DNA of 64,000 nt from Thalassospira alkalitolerans (GTDB lineage Bacteria > Pseudomonadota > Alphaproteobacteria > Rhodospirillales > Thalassospiraceae): positions 248,001 to 312,000 of the forward strand of contig NZ_JFKB01000005.1 of NCBI RefSeq assembly GCF_002115745.1, read 5' to 3'. This document shows positions 1-8,465 of the stretch, piece by piece (position 1 is the stretch's first letter; each line of letters opens with the position of its first letter). The notes under the pieces are model-generated. The model had not been told where the DNA came from. It made no database searches and saw only the letters and a program-made list of their open reading frames with translations. A program made the translations under genes and the position numbers.

Positions 1-1685
1 ATAAACGCCCGGCCTTTGGGTTTGGCAAGGGCGGTCTGCATGGCGCCGCCGTCGAATTTGATAATATCGACATCAAGGGCGCTCAGATATTCAAAGTTGG
101 CGGCACCGGCGCCGAAATCGTCAAGACAAACCAGATGGCCGCGCCCGCGCAGCCGTTGCAGACTTTCGTTGACGTCACGAAGGCCACGAATGCGCGATGT
201 TTCAGTAACCTCGAACATGATTTTTGCCGGGGTCATGTCATACCGGTCCAAAAGCTGTTCAAGGGCTGGCAGGAAATCGTGTTGTTCGAGCGAATGACCC
301 GACAGATTGACCGCAACTGAATGGGTTATATGCCCGGAATCCTGTGTGACATGGTCGAGTACCTTTTGGCACATCGCCAGATCGAATTCAGTGATTAATC
401 CGGTGCCTTCGGCAAAGTGAATGATTTGATCAACAGCAAGTGTGCTGCTGCCATCATTAAAGCGTGCCAATGCTTCGTAATGATGCATTTCCTGTGTGTC
501 GAGGTGGACAATTGGCTGCAATGCAACGGCAAAGGATCCGTTTTGTACGATTTCACGAAACGCCCGGACAGATTTCAAGGTTTCCTGAATCAGGTGTGGC
601 AGGCTGGCCGAAAGCCGTTCGGCAGAAACATCGGCGTCACTGCGATGCTGCAAACGGTTCAGGGCATAGGCAACGGCACGGGTCAGGTTGGTTTCCTTTT
701 CGCCGGTTGTTGCCGGTTGTTGCCCTTTTTGGGTTAGTCGATGAACGCCACTTGCCAGATCGTAATCGTGGCCAAACAGGTCATTGGTGGTCAACATTGT
801 CGTGCTGGACGTGCCAGAGTTACCTGTGGTCAGGCTCAGATTTTTGAACGGGTCTGTGGCGGGGGTGTCATCACTGTATTCAGGATCACCAAGATCGGCA
901 CGCAGCGCACTGGCATAGGCGACAATCCGGCGTTCAAGTTCGATCATCGGCTCGTCGATCATGCGGTCTGCGCCTCCGCTTAGATCGAGGGAACCATAAT
1001 TCTTGCGTCCACCAACACCGATGCCAATCAGTTGCGCCAATTCGTTTGTTGCGTCGGTTTCCGCCTGACTGCGAAGGGCTGCAAGGTTTTCAAGCACAAC
1101 AAGTGCTTCGCTATGGCTTGATGCGGCGCGCGCTGCTGCTGTGGCTTGCAATTCATTTTGACCGGTTTTTGCCGATGCAGAAGACAGAGAGTTTTGCAGG
1201 ATTAATCGGTCAATGCCAGACCTTGCGCGGGGGCGGATGGCACGATGCCGGGCTGCCAGAAAATAACGTCCGGCGGGCTCGGAAATCATATAGCCGCTTA
1301 GTGACAGGGGAACCGAACTGCCAAGAGATGTCCCATCTTCTTCGATCAATTGGAAATCAAGATCGAGTTCTTCAAGCCGTTTGATGCCAGAACTTGCATG
1401 AAGATAGGCACGCAGCAACGGGCGTTCTGATTTGATGACCAGTTTATCAAGTGCCTCGCCAATCAATCGTTCGGGCGGGCATCCAAGAAGGCTTTCGGTC
1501 GCACCGGCAACAAACAGGATGTATCCGTTCTCATCAACTTCAAGCAACATATCCGCCCAGCAGAATGCCATGGCAGCCAGAAGATCACGGTCATTATTTT
1601 CCGCTGAATAGGCCGCGCCTTCGATCATATGAGAACCACCATTTAGCCTGACCCCCGAATGCTTCGGATTGTATTCCGAAGTCAT
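1..1685 (-). CDS. PAS-EAL cyclic-di-GMP phosphodiesterase (partial, C-terminus outside window)
   Basis: The reading frame begins with ATG at 1685 behind a GGGGGAAG ribosome-binding site and stays open to the window edge (561 codons seen). A PAS-like region lies at about residues 30-130, followed by a linker with no GGDEF motif. An EAL domain starts near residue 390. Its active-site signatures are visible: YEALARF near 404, VAVNLSGHS, FEVTETSRI and LDDFGAG near 521, followed by IKFDGG. The metal-binding E, N, E, D and K positions therefore look intact up to the edge; the last catalytic loop is missing. It probably hydrolyses c-di-GMP in response to a PAS-sensed signal. It lies downstream of, and in the same direction as, a GGDEF cyclase, so the two may act as an opposing pair. 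Reading is confident; activity is inferred. Confidence 0.85.
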   Translation of the reverse strand, partial: MTSEYNPKHSGVRLNGGSHMIEGAAYSAENNDRDLLAAMAFCWADMLLEVDENGYILFVAGATESLLGCPPERLIGEALDKLVIKSERPLLRAYLHASSGIKRLEELDLDFQLIEEDGTSLGSSVPLSLSGYMISEPAGRYFLAARHRAIRPRARSGIDRLILQNSLSSASAKTGQNELQATAAARAASSHSEALVVLENLAALRSQAETDATNELAQLIGIGVGGRKNYGSLDLSGGADRMIDEPMIELERRIVAYASALRADLGDPEYSDDTPATDPFKNLSLTTGNSGTSSTTMLTTNDLFGHDYDLASGVHRLTQKGQQPATTGEKETNLTRAVAYALNRLQHRSDADVSAERLSASLPHLIQETLKSVRAFREIVQNGSFAVALQPIVHLDTQEMHHYEALARFNDGSSTLAVDQIIHFAEGTGLITEFDLAMCQKVLDHVTQDSGHITHSVAVNLSGHSLEQHDFLPALEQLLDRYDMTPAKIMFEVTETSRIRGLRDVNESLQRLRGRGHLVCLDDFGAGAANFEYLSALDVDIIKFDGGAMQTALAKPKGRAF

Positions 1686-1912
1686 CTTCCCCCAATTCGT
1701 CCTAGATAACGATCATAGAGGGTAATACGAAGAAAAAGCACGAGAATAAGGAAAAAAATGCGGTCATACCGTGCTTGATGTGACTTCAGTCCGGGGAGGG
1801 TGTTTATCGACTGGGCAAAAGGATGAATTGTACAAAAAAAGTGCTTTTTGCCATTCGAAGGGGGCTTTTGATCTGCAGATCTGTATTGAAGAGGGTCTTG
1901 CAAGCCTGATCT

Positions 1913-2599
1913 TCAGGCTGCGTTATGGTTGCTTTCTGTGCGTGATCGCTTGGCATGCTTGTTGGCATACATCGCGCTATCGGCATTTTTCAAAAGCTCG
2001 GTCACATCGCTTTGAGCGGTGTAGATGGTAAAGCCAAAGCTGGCCCGTATTGGAAGGCCGGAACCCTGCCAGATTAACGGGAAACGGGCAGTTGCCTTTT
2101 CAAGGTCCTGAATGCGCGGTTTGGCAATGTCCGGATTGCTGCCAACCATCAGGATCGCAAATTCATCGCCGCCAAATCGGGCAACAAAATCATCTGCGCG
2201 TGTATGGGTCCGAAGGTTTTGTCCGAAATGGCGCAAGACCGCATCACCGGCAGCATGGCCGTGAAAATCATTGATTTCCTTGAAGCCGTCCAGATCGGCA
2301 ATGACCAGCAATCCACAGTCTTTTTGTCGTGCCGCACGGGAAAGAGCTTCGCGGGTGCGACGCAGGAAACCACGGCGGTTATAAAGCCCGGTCAATTCAT
2401 CGGTTTCAACAAGCTGTTCAAGCTGGCGAATGCGGTTTTGTTGCTGATCAAGGCGGTCTTGCATATCGCGCGCAAGATCCACGAGTGTCGCAAATGCATC
2501 CGTGCTTTCGGTTTCGACCGTCGCACGGGTGTTGGCGTCCGTTCGCGGTTGAAACTCTTCAGCAAGTTTTTTCAGAAGTTCTAGATGCGAGTTGTTCAT
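1913..2599 (-). CDS. GGDEF diguanylate cyclase
   Basis: A 228-residue soluble protein. A coiled-coil-prone stretch at about residues 40-65 is followed by a GGDEF domain: DELTGLYNRRGF near 67-78, LDGFKEIN near 103, and an intact RFGGDEF with GGDEF at 143-147. RADD at 134-137 sits five residues before GGDEF and matches the RxxD product-inhibition site, so an active, feedback-inhibited cyclase that makes c-di-GMP from GTP is expected. There is no transmembrane or recognised sensor domain. ATG at 2599 is preferred because the protein then begins MNNSH; an in-frame ATG at 2623 would add eight residues. Neither start has a strong ribosome-binding site. Confidence 0.88.
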   Translation of the reverse strand: MNNSHLELLKKLAEEFQPRTDANTRATVETESTDAFATLVDLARDMQDRLDQQQNRIRQLEQLVETDELTGLYNRRGFLRRTREALSRAARQKDCGLLVIADLDGFKEINDFHGHAAGDAVLRHFGQNLRTHTRADDFVARFGGDEFAILMVGSNPDIAKPRIQDLEKATARFPLIWQGSGLPIRASFGFTIYTAQSDVTELLKNADSAMYANKHAKRSRTESNHNAA

Positions 2600-2650
2600 C
2601 TTTGATCTTGTTATCAATGACATTGCTATATGAAACGCGTAGAACGATTA

Positions 2651-2710
2651 ACAAATCCTTTTAAAGCCAATGGCGTTACAACATCCTTAACGACACAAAG
2701 AAGGATTTGT
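2651..2710. repeat. 10-bp inverted repeat upstream of the lipoprotein gene
   Basis: ACAAATCCTT at 2651-2660 and AAGGATTTGT at 2701-2710 are exact reverse complements 40 bp apart, in the divergent region between the GGDEF gene and the lipoprotein gene. It could be a split operator or chance. The right arm also supplies the AAGGA of a possible upstream small ORF. Confidence 0.4.
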
Positions 2711-2711
2711 G

Positions 2712-2768
2712 ATGACAAAAACCGCACGAGCACGAGCACAGGAGAATGACAATGAAATCCGGATTTAG
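2712..2768 (+). CDS. possible 18-codon upstream ORF overlapping the lipoprotein start
   Basis: ATG at 2712 follows AAGGA (2701-2705) at a good six-base spacing. It opens an 18-codon frame (MTKTARARAQENDNEIRI) ending with TAG at 2766-2768, 17 bases inside the next gene in another frame. The arrangement could couple translation of the two, or be accidental. It has no recognisable similarity. Confidence 0.25.
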   Translation: MTKTARARAQENDNEIRI

Positions 2769-3063
2769 AACTGTTTCTGGCAAGGTTGCCGCGATCCTGG
2801 CTGTCGGCATGTTGCTGTCGGCATGTTCCACGTTTCAGAAAGAGAGTTTCACCCTGACCGGTGTGATTACCGATCAGGGCCGTGAATGCGTGACCTTCCG
2901 TTCGGATGACGGCACACTTTATGCGTTGGCCAACAAGGCATCCCGATTCCGTCCGGGGGACAAGGTTCGCGTCACCGGGCATGGTGCCTTGATGACCACT
3001 TGTTCCGAGGCGGAAACGCTGATCGTTGATAAAATTGTTCTGCTGGGAGCGGCCGCGAAATAG
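2752..3063 (+). CDS. small predicted outer-membrane lipoprotein, unknown function
   Basis: About 103 residues. The N-terminus is basic then hydrophobic and ends in the lipobox LLSAC near residue 25, so a lipoprotein anchored by Cys is predicted. The mature part (about 80 residues) is rich in short beta-type segments (FTLTGVITDQGRECVTF, GDKVRVTGHG), suggesting a small OB-like or beta-barrel fold. Two further Cys residues could form a disulfide. ATG at 2752 is preferred over ATG at 2746 because GGAG at 2741-2744 is seven bases upstream of it but only one base from the other. I do not recognise a characterised family. Confidence 0.75.
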   Translation: MKSGFRTVSGKVAAILAVGMLLSACSTFQKESFTLTGVITDQGRECVTFRSDDGTLYALANKASRFRPGDKVRVTGHGALMTTCSEAETLIVDKIVLLGAAAK

Positions 3064-3096
3064 GAGCTTGGAGCTTCGAAATTTAGGCGCTGAGCC

Positions 3097-3870
3097 CTAG
3101 CGGTTTTTCGCAGCAAAGCAATCCGTGCCGTCAGCCAAAAGCTGGCGGCATTTTGCTTGGGCACTGGTGAAATCGGCAAATCCGCCAAGGCGCAGGCGAT
3201 GATATGTGCCTTTGGTGCCAAGATCCGCAGTTGAAAGGCTGCGGGGATGGCTTTGGGCAAGGTCGGGATAGCGGACCATGAAGCTGGCCCAATAGGATTG
3301 CGCGCTGATTGCGTCGTGAAACGCACCCAGTTGGATGATGTAATTGCTACCGGTTTCTGGCGCGATATATCCGGGGTTTGTTTCTGCTTTTGTTTCTGTG
3401 CCAATCATTGGACGTGCCGTGGCAGTTGAAATCGGTTGGGCGGATGTTTTTTGCACGACGGTTTTGGGTGTTGCTGATTTGGTTGTCGATCTGACCTGTG
3501 GCGCGCGCCGGATGCCTTGTTTTTCCAAACGATATTGTTCGGCAAGACTGGGCAGGTCGACGTCTTCAATTGATATGGGGTGATCCGGGATGGTGCCGGG
3601 CAGCAGACTTAGCGGTTGATTGATCGGTGATGCACCACTGGCATGAACCGGAAGATCGTTTGGAATGGCATCCACACCCGATGGCATCATCCTTGTCGCC
3701 GGGATTGATTTGCCCGTTGTGTGGCTGCTGGACTGGGCATTGCCAGTATCGGCGGTAGACAAAAGAAAAAAACCGGCAGCAAGACATCCCGCGGATGTTC
3801 TGAGCACATATCCCCAGCATCGTTTGCTGGGGAAAATGCTTTGGGAGGATTGCATTGCTGCCGGGGTCAT
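3097..3870 (-). CDS. SPOR-domain protein, envelope-associated
   Basis: 257 residues. A hydrophobic stretch at about 20-45 (GCLAAGFFLLSTADTGNAQ) acts as a signal peptide or anchor. A Pro/Ser/Thr-rich linker follows, and the last 85 residues form a SPOR domain (NYIIQLGAFHDAISAQSYW, then YHRLRLGGFADFTSAQAKC). SPOR domains bind denuded septal peptidoglycan, so a role at the division site or in cell-wall remodelling is likely. The ATG directly follows the stop of the upstream protease gene (TAA then ATG), with GGAG just ahead, so the pair is translationally coupled. Domain call is secure; specific role unknown. Confidence 0.85.
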   Translation of the reverse strand: MTPAAMQSSQSIFPSKRCWGYVLRTSAGCLAAGFFLLSTADTGNAQSSSHTTGKSIPATRMMPSGVDAIPNDLPVHASGASPINQPLSLLPGTIPDHPISIEDVDLPSLAEQYRLEKQGIRRAPQVRSTTKSATPKTVVQKTSAQPISTATARPMIGTETKAETNPGYIAPETGSNYIIQLGAFHDAISAQSYWASFMVRYPDLAQSHPRSLSTADLGTKGTYHRLRLGGFADFTSAQAKCRQLLADGTDCFAAKNR

Positions 3871-6255
3871 TTATTGCTCCGACCAGGCCGGAAAGGCATG
3901 ACGATCGCGCAGGATGCGATCATTCTTTCTAAGTCTTTCCATCGCCTTGCCATAGACGCTGTCGTCCGGGTATTGACCATCCGGGTGATCGCCGCATGGT
4001 TTACCGCTTAGCAATTCGATGGCGTCGTTGATATGTTCAACCGTCCAGATGTTGAATTTTCCTTGGCGGATGGCCTGAACGACTTCTTCGCGCAGGACAA
4101 CATTTTCCGCATTCGCCAGCGGGATGATGACCCCCTGATCGCCGGTAAATCCTTGATCGGCACAAATGCGATAGAAGCCTTCAATTTTGTGCGAAACCCC
4201 GCCAACTGGCTGGGCTTGGCCAAATTGGTTCATCGATCCGGTGACGCCAATATTTTGTCGCATCGGGATGTTCGAGATCGCGGATATGATGGCACAAAGT
4301 TCGGCCATGGACGCAGAATCACCTTCGATGCCGCCATAGTTTTGTTCAAAGGTGACATTGCAGGCAAACGATATCGGGAAATCCTGCGCAAAGCGTGATT
4401 TCAGGAAACCTTCGATGGTCATGACCGATTTTTGCTGTAATGGGCCAGACATATCGACCATGCGTTCGATATTCAGAACGCCCAGATTGCCGACATAGGA
4501 CCGGGCCGAAACGCGTGCGGGCAGGCCAAAGGCATGATCACCGTAATCAAGCACCGTCAAGGCGTTAACTTGGCCGGCAACCGCGCCAAAGCTATCAATC
4601 AGGATTTCACGGCGTTGGACCCGTTCATGGGATCGGTCTTCAAGGCGGCTGTTACGGTGACGGCGTTCTTCGATGGCGCGTCGAACATCGGCCGCACGGA
4701 TGGTTTCGCGGTTTTCAGACTTTGCCAGTGCACCGGCTTCAATCGCGACGTCTTCGACCCGTTCGATCTGGGCGGTCAGTTTGTCGCGTTCACCGGCCCA
4801 GCGGGCGGCTTGCCCCAGCAATTGCCGGATCGCCCCATTATCAAGTGTGATGCCGGTCCGATCCAAAGCCGAACTGCGCAAAAGTCCGGTGTAAACGGAA
4901 ATATTGCGTCCAACGGCGGGCATATCGGCATCAATATCGGCCTTGACCCGAAAATGGTTGCGGAAATCCACATCCAGCGAGAAGAAGGTATAATAATATT
5001 TCGGCGCGCCAACGATGACGACCTTGACGTCTAGCGGGATCGGGCGTGGTTCCGGTGCGCCGGCGGTTGGTGGGCCTGATTTATGGGTTTCCTCGATGCG
5101 GATTTCACGGTCACGAAGGGCTGCTTTGAGGAAAGCCCAGCTGTCTTCATGTTCAACCAGTGATTCTGCGCGCAATACCAGAACCCCGCCATTGGCGCGG
5201 TGCAATGCGCCCGGTTTGATCAGGCTGAAATGCGGATGCATGCCACCTGCCAGCGGGCGGTATTGGATTTGGCCAAACAGGTTATCGTAACTGGGGCTTG
5301 GTTCCAAAACGACATCGGGGTGTTTGTCGCGCGAATGATCAATCAGAAGATTGACGGCATATCTGTCATCAACGGTTTCGGGCATTTTGCCATCGCCGCT
5401 ATCGATGGTGGGCTGATCGCTGTCTTCTTCAAAGGCATCGATATTATCAAGGATGTCTTTTTCCAGCGCCTCGAACCATGCTTTCAGGCCCGGGGCGGTG
5501 AATTTATCACGGATTTTACGAATACGGGGTTTCAGTACAACCTTGGCCGCACTGCGCCGCAAGGCATCAAGCGTATCGGCAATCTGTTCTTCAAGGTCGC
5601 GGGTCGACAGTAATGTTTTGCGGGCTTCCTCGGCGACGTCTTCAAAGGCGTCTTCGGCTTCGCTGCGGCGCTCCTTGGGGATTTCATCAAGTGAAACCGG
5701 TTCGCCTTCTTCGTTCAGCGCGACAATCATCACGCCTTTTTCGTTTTCCTGCACATCCAGACCGTGCTTGCGGGCATATTCGCGCAAGGCATCGAACTTT
5801 TCACGCAACTGTGTGCGGGCTTCTTCGGTCTGGGATTGTGTTTCGGTCAAATGGGTCGGGGCATTAAAGGCCGATGCAAATGCCTCGCGCAGGTGGGAAA
5901 TAAGGGTTTCCATCGCGTCGGCCAATTTGGTGCCTTCGCCGCTTGCCAGTGCATAGGGACGGGGTTTATTCGACCGTGAAAAGTTGTTCAGGTAAACCCA
6001 ATCCTGCGGGGCGGGGCGTTCTTCCATCGCCTTTTTCAGGTAATCAAGCGTTGCGGTCATGCGACCGGCGCGATCAAGACCAAGCACGAAAATGTTAAAG
6101 CCAGGCTCTGACATTGACAGGCCGAATTTCAAAGCTTCGGCCGCGCGATAATGCGATGAAAACGCGAATATTTCGGGGGTTTGGTCTTTCTGTGGGCTGC
6201 GAATCCGGAAGTGGGGGAAGCCACAATCATCAGCGTCGAGGCGGGAAACTGGCAT
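3871..6255 (-). CDS. Lon-related (LonC-type) ATP-dependent protease
   Basis: 794 residues. The N-terminal half is an AAA_32-like module with a degenerate P-loop (GLDRAGRMT, Arg where Lys is usual), a central coiled-coil-rich part and a second ATPase-like part (RANGGVLVLRAESL). The C-terminal Lon protease domain carries the Ser-Lys dyad: Ser647 in EGDSAS and Lys690 in GGVSHKIEG. The 43-residue spacing equals that of classical Lon. It is likely a cytoplasmic quality-control peptidase, possibly weakly or not ATP-dependent given the altered P-loop. It is first in a two-gene unit with the SPOR protein. The ATG at 6255 has only a weak ribosome-binding site. Confidence 0.9.
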   Translation of the reverse strand: MPVSRLDADDCGFPHFRIRSPQKDQTPEIFAFSSHYRAAEALKFGLSMSEPGFNIFVLGLDRAGRMTATLDYLKKAMEERPAPQDWVYLNNFSRSNKPRPYALASGEGTKLADAMETLISHLREAFASAFNAPTHLTETQSQTEEARTQLREKFDALREYARKHGLDVQENEKGVMIVALNEEGEPVSLDEIPKERRSEAEDAFEDVAEEARKTLLSTRDLEEQIADTLDALRRSAAKVVLKPRIRKIRDKFTAPGLKAWFEALEKDILDNIDAFEEDSDQPTIDSGDGKMPETVDDRYAVNLLIDHSRDKHPDVVLEPSPSYDNLFGQIQYRPLAGGMHPHFSLIKPGALHRANGGVLVLRAESLVEHEDSWAFLKAALRDREIRIEETHKSGPPTAGAPEPRPIPLDVKVVIVGAPKYYYTFFSLDVDFRNHFRVKADIDADMPAVGRNISVYTGLLRSSALDRTGITLDNGAIRQLLGQAARWAGERDKLTAQIERVEDVAIEAGALAKSENRETIRAADVRRAIEERRHRNSRLEDRSHERVQRREILIDSFGAVAGQVNALTVLDYGDHAFGLPARVSARSYVGNLGVLNIERMVDMSGPLQQKSVMTIEGFLKSRFAQDFPISFACNVTFEQNYGGIEGDSASMAELCAIISAISNIPMRQNIGVTGSMNQFGQAQPVGGVSHKIEGFYRICADQGFTGDQGVIIPLANAENVVLREEVVQAIRQGKFNIWTVEHINDAIELLSGKPCGDHPDGQYPDDSVYGKAMERLRKNDRILRDRHAFPAWSEQ

Positions 6256-6479
6256 TTGCTGTCTTTCTGCTGCCCAAAAGGATGCGGCGGGTCTTTAAAT
6301 TGACCCCGAAATCATATCTTGGAAGCAATGGGACAGGGTGGTCAAGGGCTGGTTGGGGAATTTGCTGCATCGCGTTCAATACAGGCCCGTTCCAAGTTCA
6401 GTCAGGGCGTGCATATCGCCCGAACCGCAATACTTTTGGGTGATCTTTCGCCCGCGGGATGGGGGCATTGTGAGAAGGA

Positions 6480-6505
6480 ATAGCGGCGACTTTTGCCGCC
6501 GCTAT
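6480..6505 (-). terminator. hairpin downstream of the MocR-type regulator gene
   Basis: A perfect 9-bp stem (ATAGCGGCG at 6480-6488, CGCCGCTAT at 6497-6505) lies 35 bp after the regulator stop codon. On the minus strand it is followed by a pyrimidine-rich run rather than a clean U-tract. Probably a transcript end or 3' stabiliser. Confidence 0.45.
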
Positions 6506-6539
6506 GATCGTCGCAATTACAGTCAAATCGTGATGGGGG

Positions 6540-7982
6540 TTACATCACAGCCGTATTGCCAAATTCGCTGGATTGCAAAAGTCTTTCGACGATCTGAACC
6601 CCCTGACGCAACCGTTCCGATGACTTTTCCGCCCCGAAACAAAGGCGCAGTCCGCGCGGTGGCGGGCCAACCGAAAACTGTTGTGCTGCGGTCAGAAGAA
6701 CGCCGTTATTGGCCGCGTTCATGACCAGTTCACTTGGATCGATATGGTTCGGCAGGCCCAGCCAGATGTGATAATTGGTCGGATGGAAACGGACGTCATA
6801 TCCCTTGAGCGTCCCAAGGATGATCGAAAGTCGTCTTGCAGCCTCTTCACGGTGCCAGGCTTCGTAACGTTTAAGGCTGCCGTCTTCGATCAGGCGCGAC
6901 ACCAGTTCCAGATTGATTGACGATACCATCCAGCAGGTTGATCGAATTGCGCTGGCAAGTTTGGCAATCATTTCACTTGGCGCATGGATATATCCGATGC
7001 GAAGACCGCCGCCGATGCTTTTTGAAACGCCGTCAAGATAGATGCTGCGCTCCGGGGCAAAGCAAGAAAGCGGGGGCGGGGCATCAGGATCAAGGAAATG
7101 ATAGATACCGTCTTCGATCAGCAGTAGATCATATTTCCGCAAAATTTCCGCAATTTCTATGCGGCGTTGCTGGCTCATGGTGCTGCAAAGCGGGTTGTGC
7201 AGGGTCGGCATCAAATAAATCGCACGCGGGCTTTGGGTGCGGCACAGGTTTTCAAGCATTTCGGGGATGATGCCGTCATCGTCCATTGCAACACCGCGCA
7301 GACGAAATTGCAGTAAATTGGCAAGGCTGCGCAGATTGGGATAGGTCAGTTCTTCGCATAGAACCAAATCGCCGGGGCGGATGCTTGCCAACAGCGATAC
7401 GGTCATGCCGTGCTGAACACCGGCCGTTGGCAAAACCCGTTCGGGATTGTCATCAAGCCCCAATGCACCGGCCATGGACGCCAATGCCCGCCGATGGTTG
7501 GCCATGCCATATTCCGACTTGTATGTGATCATGTCGTTTAAGGGCGTGCATTTGGCAACATCGATCAGGACGTTGCGAATGTGATCTTCTTGCGGGGGGA
7601 CCGGACAATTCATGCGGAAATTGATCGGGCCAATGTTGTCGTCATCGTCATTGGCCGTTTTATCGGTCATTTTCCCGATATTATTACTGAAATGGCCGGG
7701 GGCGGGCACGGTAACCGCCATATCCAGATCATTTTGCAAAACACCCGACACATAGGTGCCACGTCCGACTTCACCCGCCACAAGGCCCAGTCTTTCGGCT
7801 TCGCGATAGGATCGCGTAATCGTGCCGACCGTAACACCCAGATGATAGGCAAGGTCGCGATGGGTGGGAAGACGGTCGCCGGGTTTAAGGGACCCGTCAT
7901 CGACCGAATTGCGAATGGCATGTGCGATCTGTTTATAAACAGGGCCGCTGCCGCCTTTGAGGGTTGGAAGCCATATTGTCAT
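6540..7982 (-). CDS. MocR/PdxR-family regulator (GntR HTH fused to aminotransferase fold)
   Basis: 480 residues. Residues 1-80 form a GntR-type winged helix (PVYKQIAHAIRNSV, DRLPTHRDLAYHLGVTVGTITRSYREAERLGLV). The rest is a class I aminotransferase-like fold with the PLP lysine at Lys321 (LDGVSKSIGGG) and an arginine-bearing C-terminus. Such proteins bind PLP as effector and control PLP or amino-acid metabolism. The gene is divergent from a DUF1127 gene and close to a PLP-enzyme operon, which it likely controls. An 11-bp box, GGTGACAATGT, overlaps its own start region and recurs at the dehydratase start. The transcript may have almost no leader, because a TTGACA at 8019-8014 (minus) puts the -10 only a few bases before ATG. 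Confidence 0.9.
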   Translation of the reverse strand: MTIWLPTLKGGSGPVYKQIAHAIRNSVDDGSLKPGDRLPTHRDLAYHLGVTVGTITRSYREAERLGLVAGEVGRGTYVSGVLQNDLDMAVTVPAPGHFSNNIGKMTDKTANDDDDNIGPINFRMNCPVPPQEDHIRNVLIDVAKCTPLNDMITYKSEYGMANHRRALASMAGALGLDDNPERVLPTAGVQHGMTVSLLASIRPGDLVLCEELTYPNLRSLANLLQFRLRGVAMDDDGIIPEMLENLCRTQSPRAIYLMPTLHNPLCSTMSQQRRIEIAEILRKYDLLLIEDGIYHFLDPDAPPPLSCFAPERSIYLDGVSKSIGGGLRIGYIHAPSEMIAKLASAIRSTCWMVSSINLELVSRLIEDGSLKRYEAWHREEAARRLSIILGTLKGYDVRFHPTNYHIWLGLPNHIDPSELVMNAANNGVLLTAAQQFSVGPPPRGLRLCFGAEKSSERLRQGVQIVERLLQSSEFGNTAVM

Positions 7983-8019
7983 GGTGACAATGTTTAAATT
8001 GACATGGTGACAATGTCAA
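7983..8019. promoter_or_regulatory. candidate MocR operator: two direct repeats plus palindrome
   Basis: GGTGACAATGT occurs at 7983-7993 and 8006-8016 in the same orientation, 23 bp apart. The second copy is embedded in a perfect inverted repeat, TTGACAT (7999-8005) and ATGTCAA (8013-8019). Paired direct repeats about two helical turns apart are the usual architecture for GabR/PdxR-type regulators. Location over the regulator start codon suggests autoregulation. Confidence 0.6.
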
Positions 8020-8061
8020 TGACAAAACAAAATCGCTACAATCAATCGACAGGAGGACGCG

Positions 8062-8346
8062 ATGGTAAATTGTAACGATACAATCCGGGTTTCCGATCTA
8101 AACATCAAAGGAAACGCACAGGTGAATACCGAGGGCGCCGTAAAGGCGATGACTTGGCGTTCAGCTGTTGCCGGCATCGCGATTTTTCTGGCCGAGGCTC
8201 TGTGTGTCTGGCAAGAAAAGGCCCGTAATCGCAGGATGTTGGAAAAGCTTGACGACAACCTTTTGAAGGATGTCGGGATGACGCGATCCGATCTGGATCG
8301 GGAATTGTCAAAGCCGTTCTGGACAGGGTTCCCCCCGCGCAACTAA
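8062..8346 (+). CDS. DUF1127-family small basic protein
   Basis: 94 residues. The C-terminal half carries the DUF1127 signature (RNRRMLEKLDDNLLKDVGMTRSDLDRELSKPFW), a short Arg-rich helical motif widespread in alphaproteobacteria. Some members are linked to stress, phosphate or RNA-related regulation. The N-terminal half is a weakly hydrophobic extension. A strong AGGAGG at 8051-8056 sits five bases before the ATG. It lies between the MocR regulator and the PLP-enzyme operon and ends at a strong hairpin, so it is probably a separate transcript. Molecular function is not known here. Confidence 0.8.
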   Translation: MVNCNDTIRVSDLNIKGNAQVNTEGAVKAMTWRSAVAGIAIFLAEALCVWQEKARNRRMLEKLDDNLLKDVGMTRSDLDRELSKPFWTGFPPRN

Positions 8347-8359
8347 ACCAAAGTTGCGC

Positions 8360-8395
8360 CGAACGGAGGTTCACGCTCCCTCGTGCCTCCGTTCG
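8360..8395 (+). terminator. 10-bp hairpin after the DUF1127 gene
   Basis: CGAACGGAGG (8360-8369) pairs perfectly with CCTCCGTTCG (8386-8395), followed by a pyrimidine-rich stretch ending CTTT. Likely ends the DUF1127 transcript. Confidence 0.55.
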
Positions 8396-8410
8396 ACCTC
8401 TGTCTTTGAA

Positions 8411-8465
8411 TTGTATCGATAATTTTCTTGTATTGTACCGATTTTTTCGAAAGGGTGACAATGTC
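8411..8465 (+). promoter_or_regulatory. control region of the PLP-enzyme operon: TTGTAnCGAT boxes and a MocR box
   Basis: TTGTATCGAT (8411-8420) and TTGTACCGAT (8433-8442) form a direct repeat with a 22-bp period. Related inverted copies lie at 8032-8041 and 8074-8083 around the DUF1127 start. GGTGACAATGTC at 8454-8465 is an exact 12-base copy of the sequence at 8006-8017 and covers the dehydratase start codon. Confidence 0.5.
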
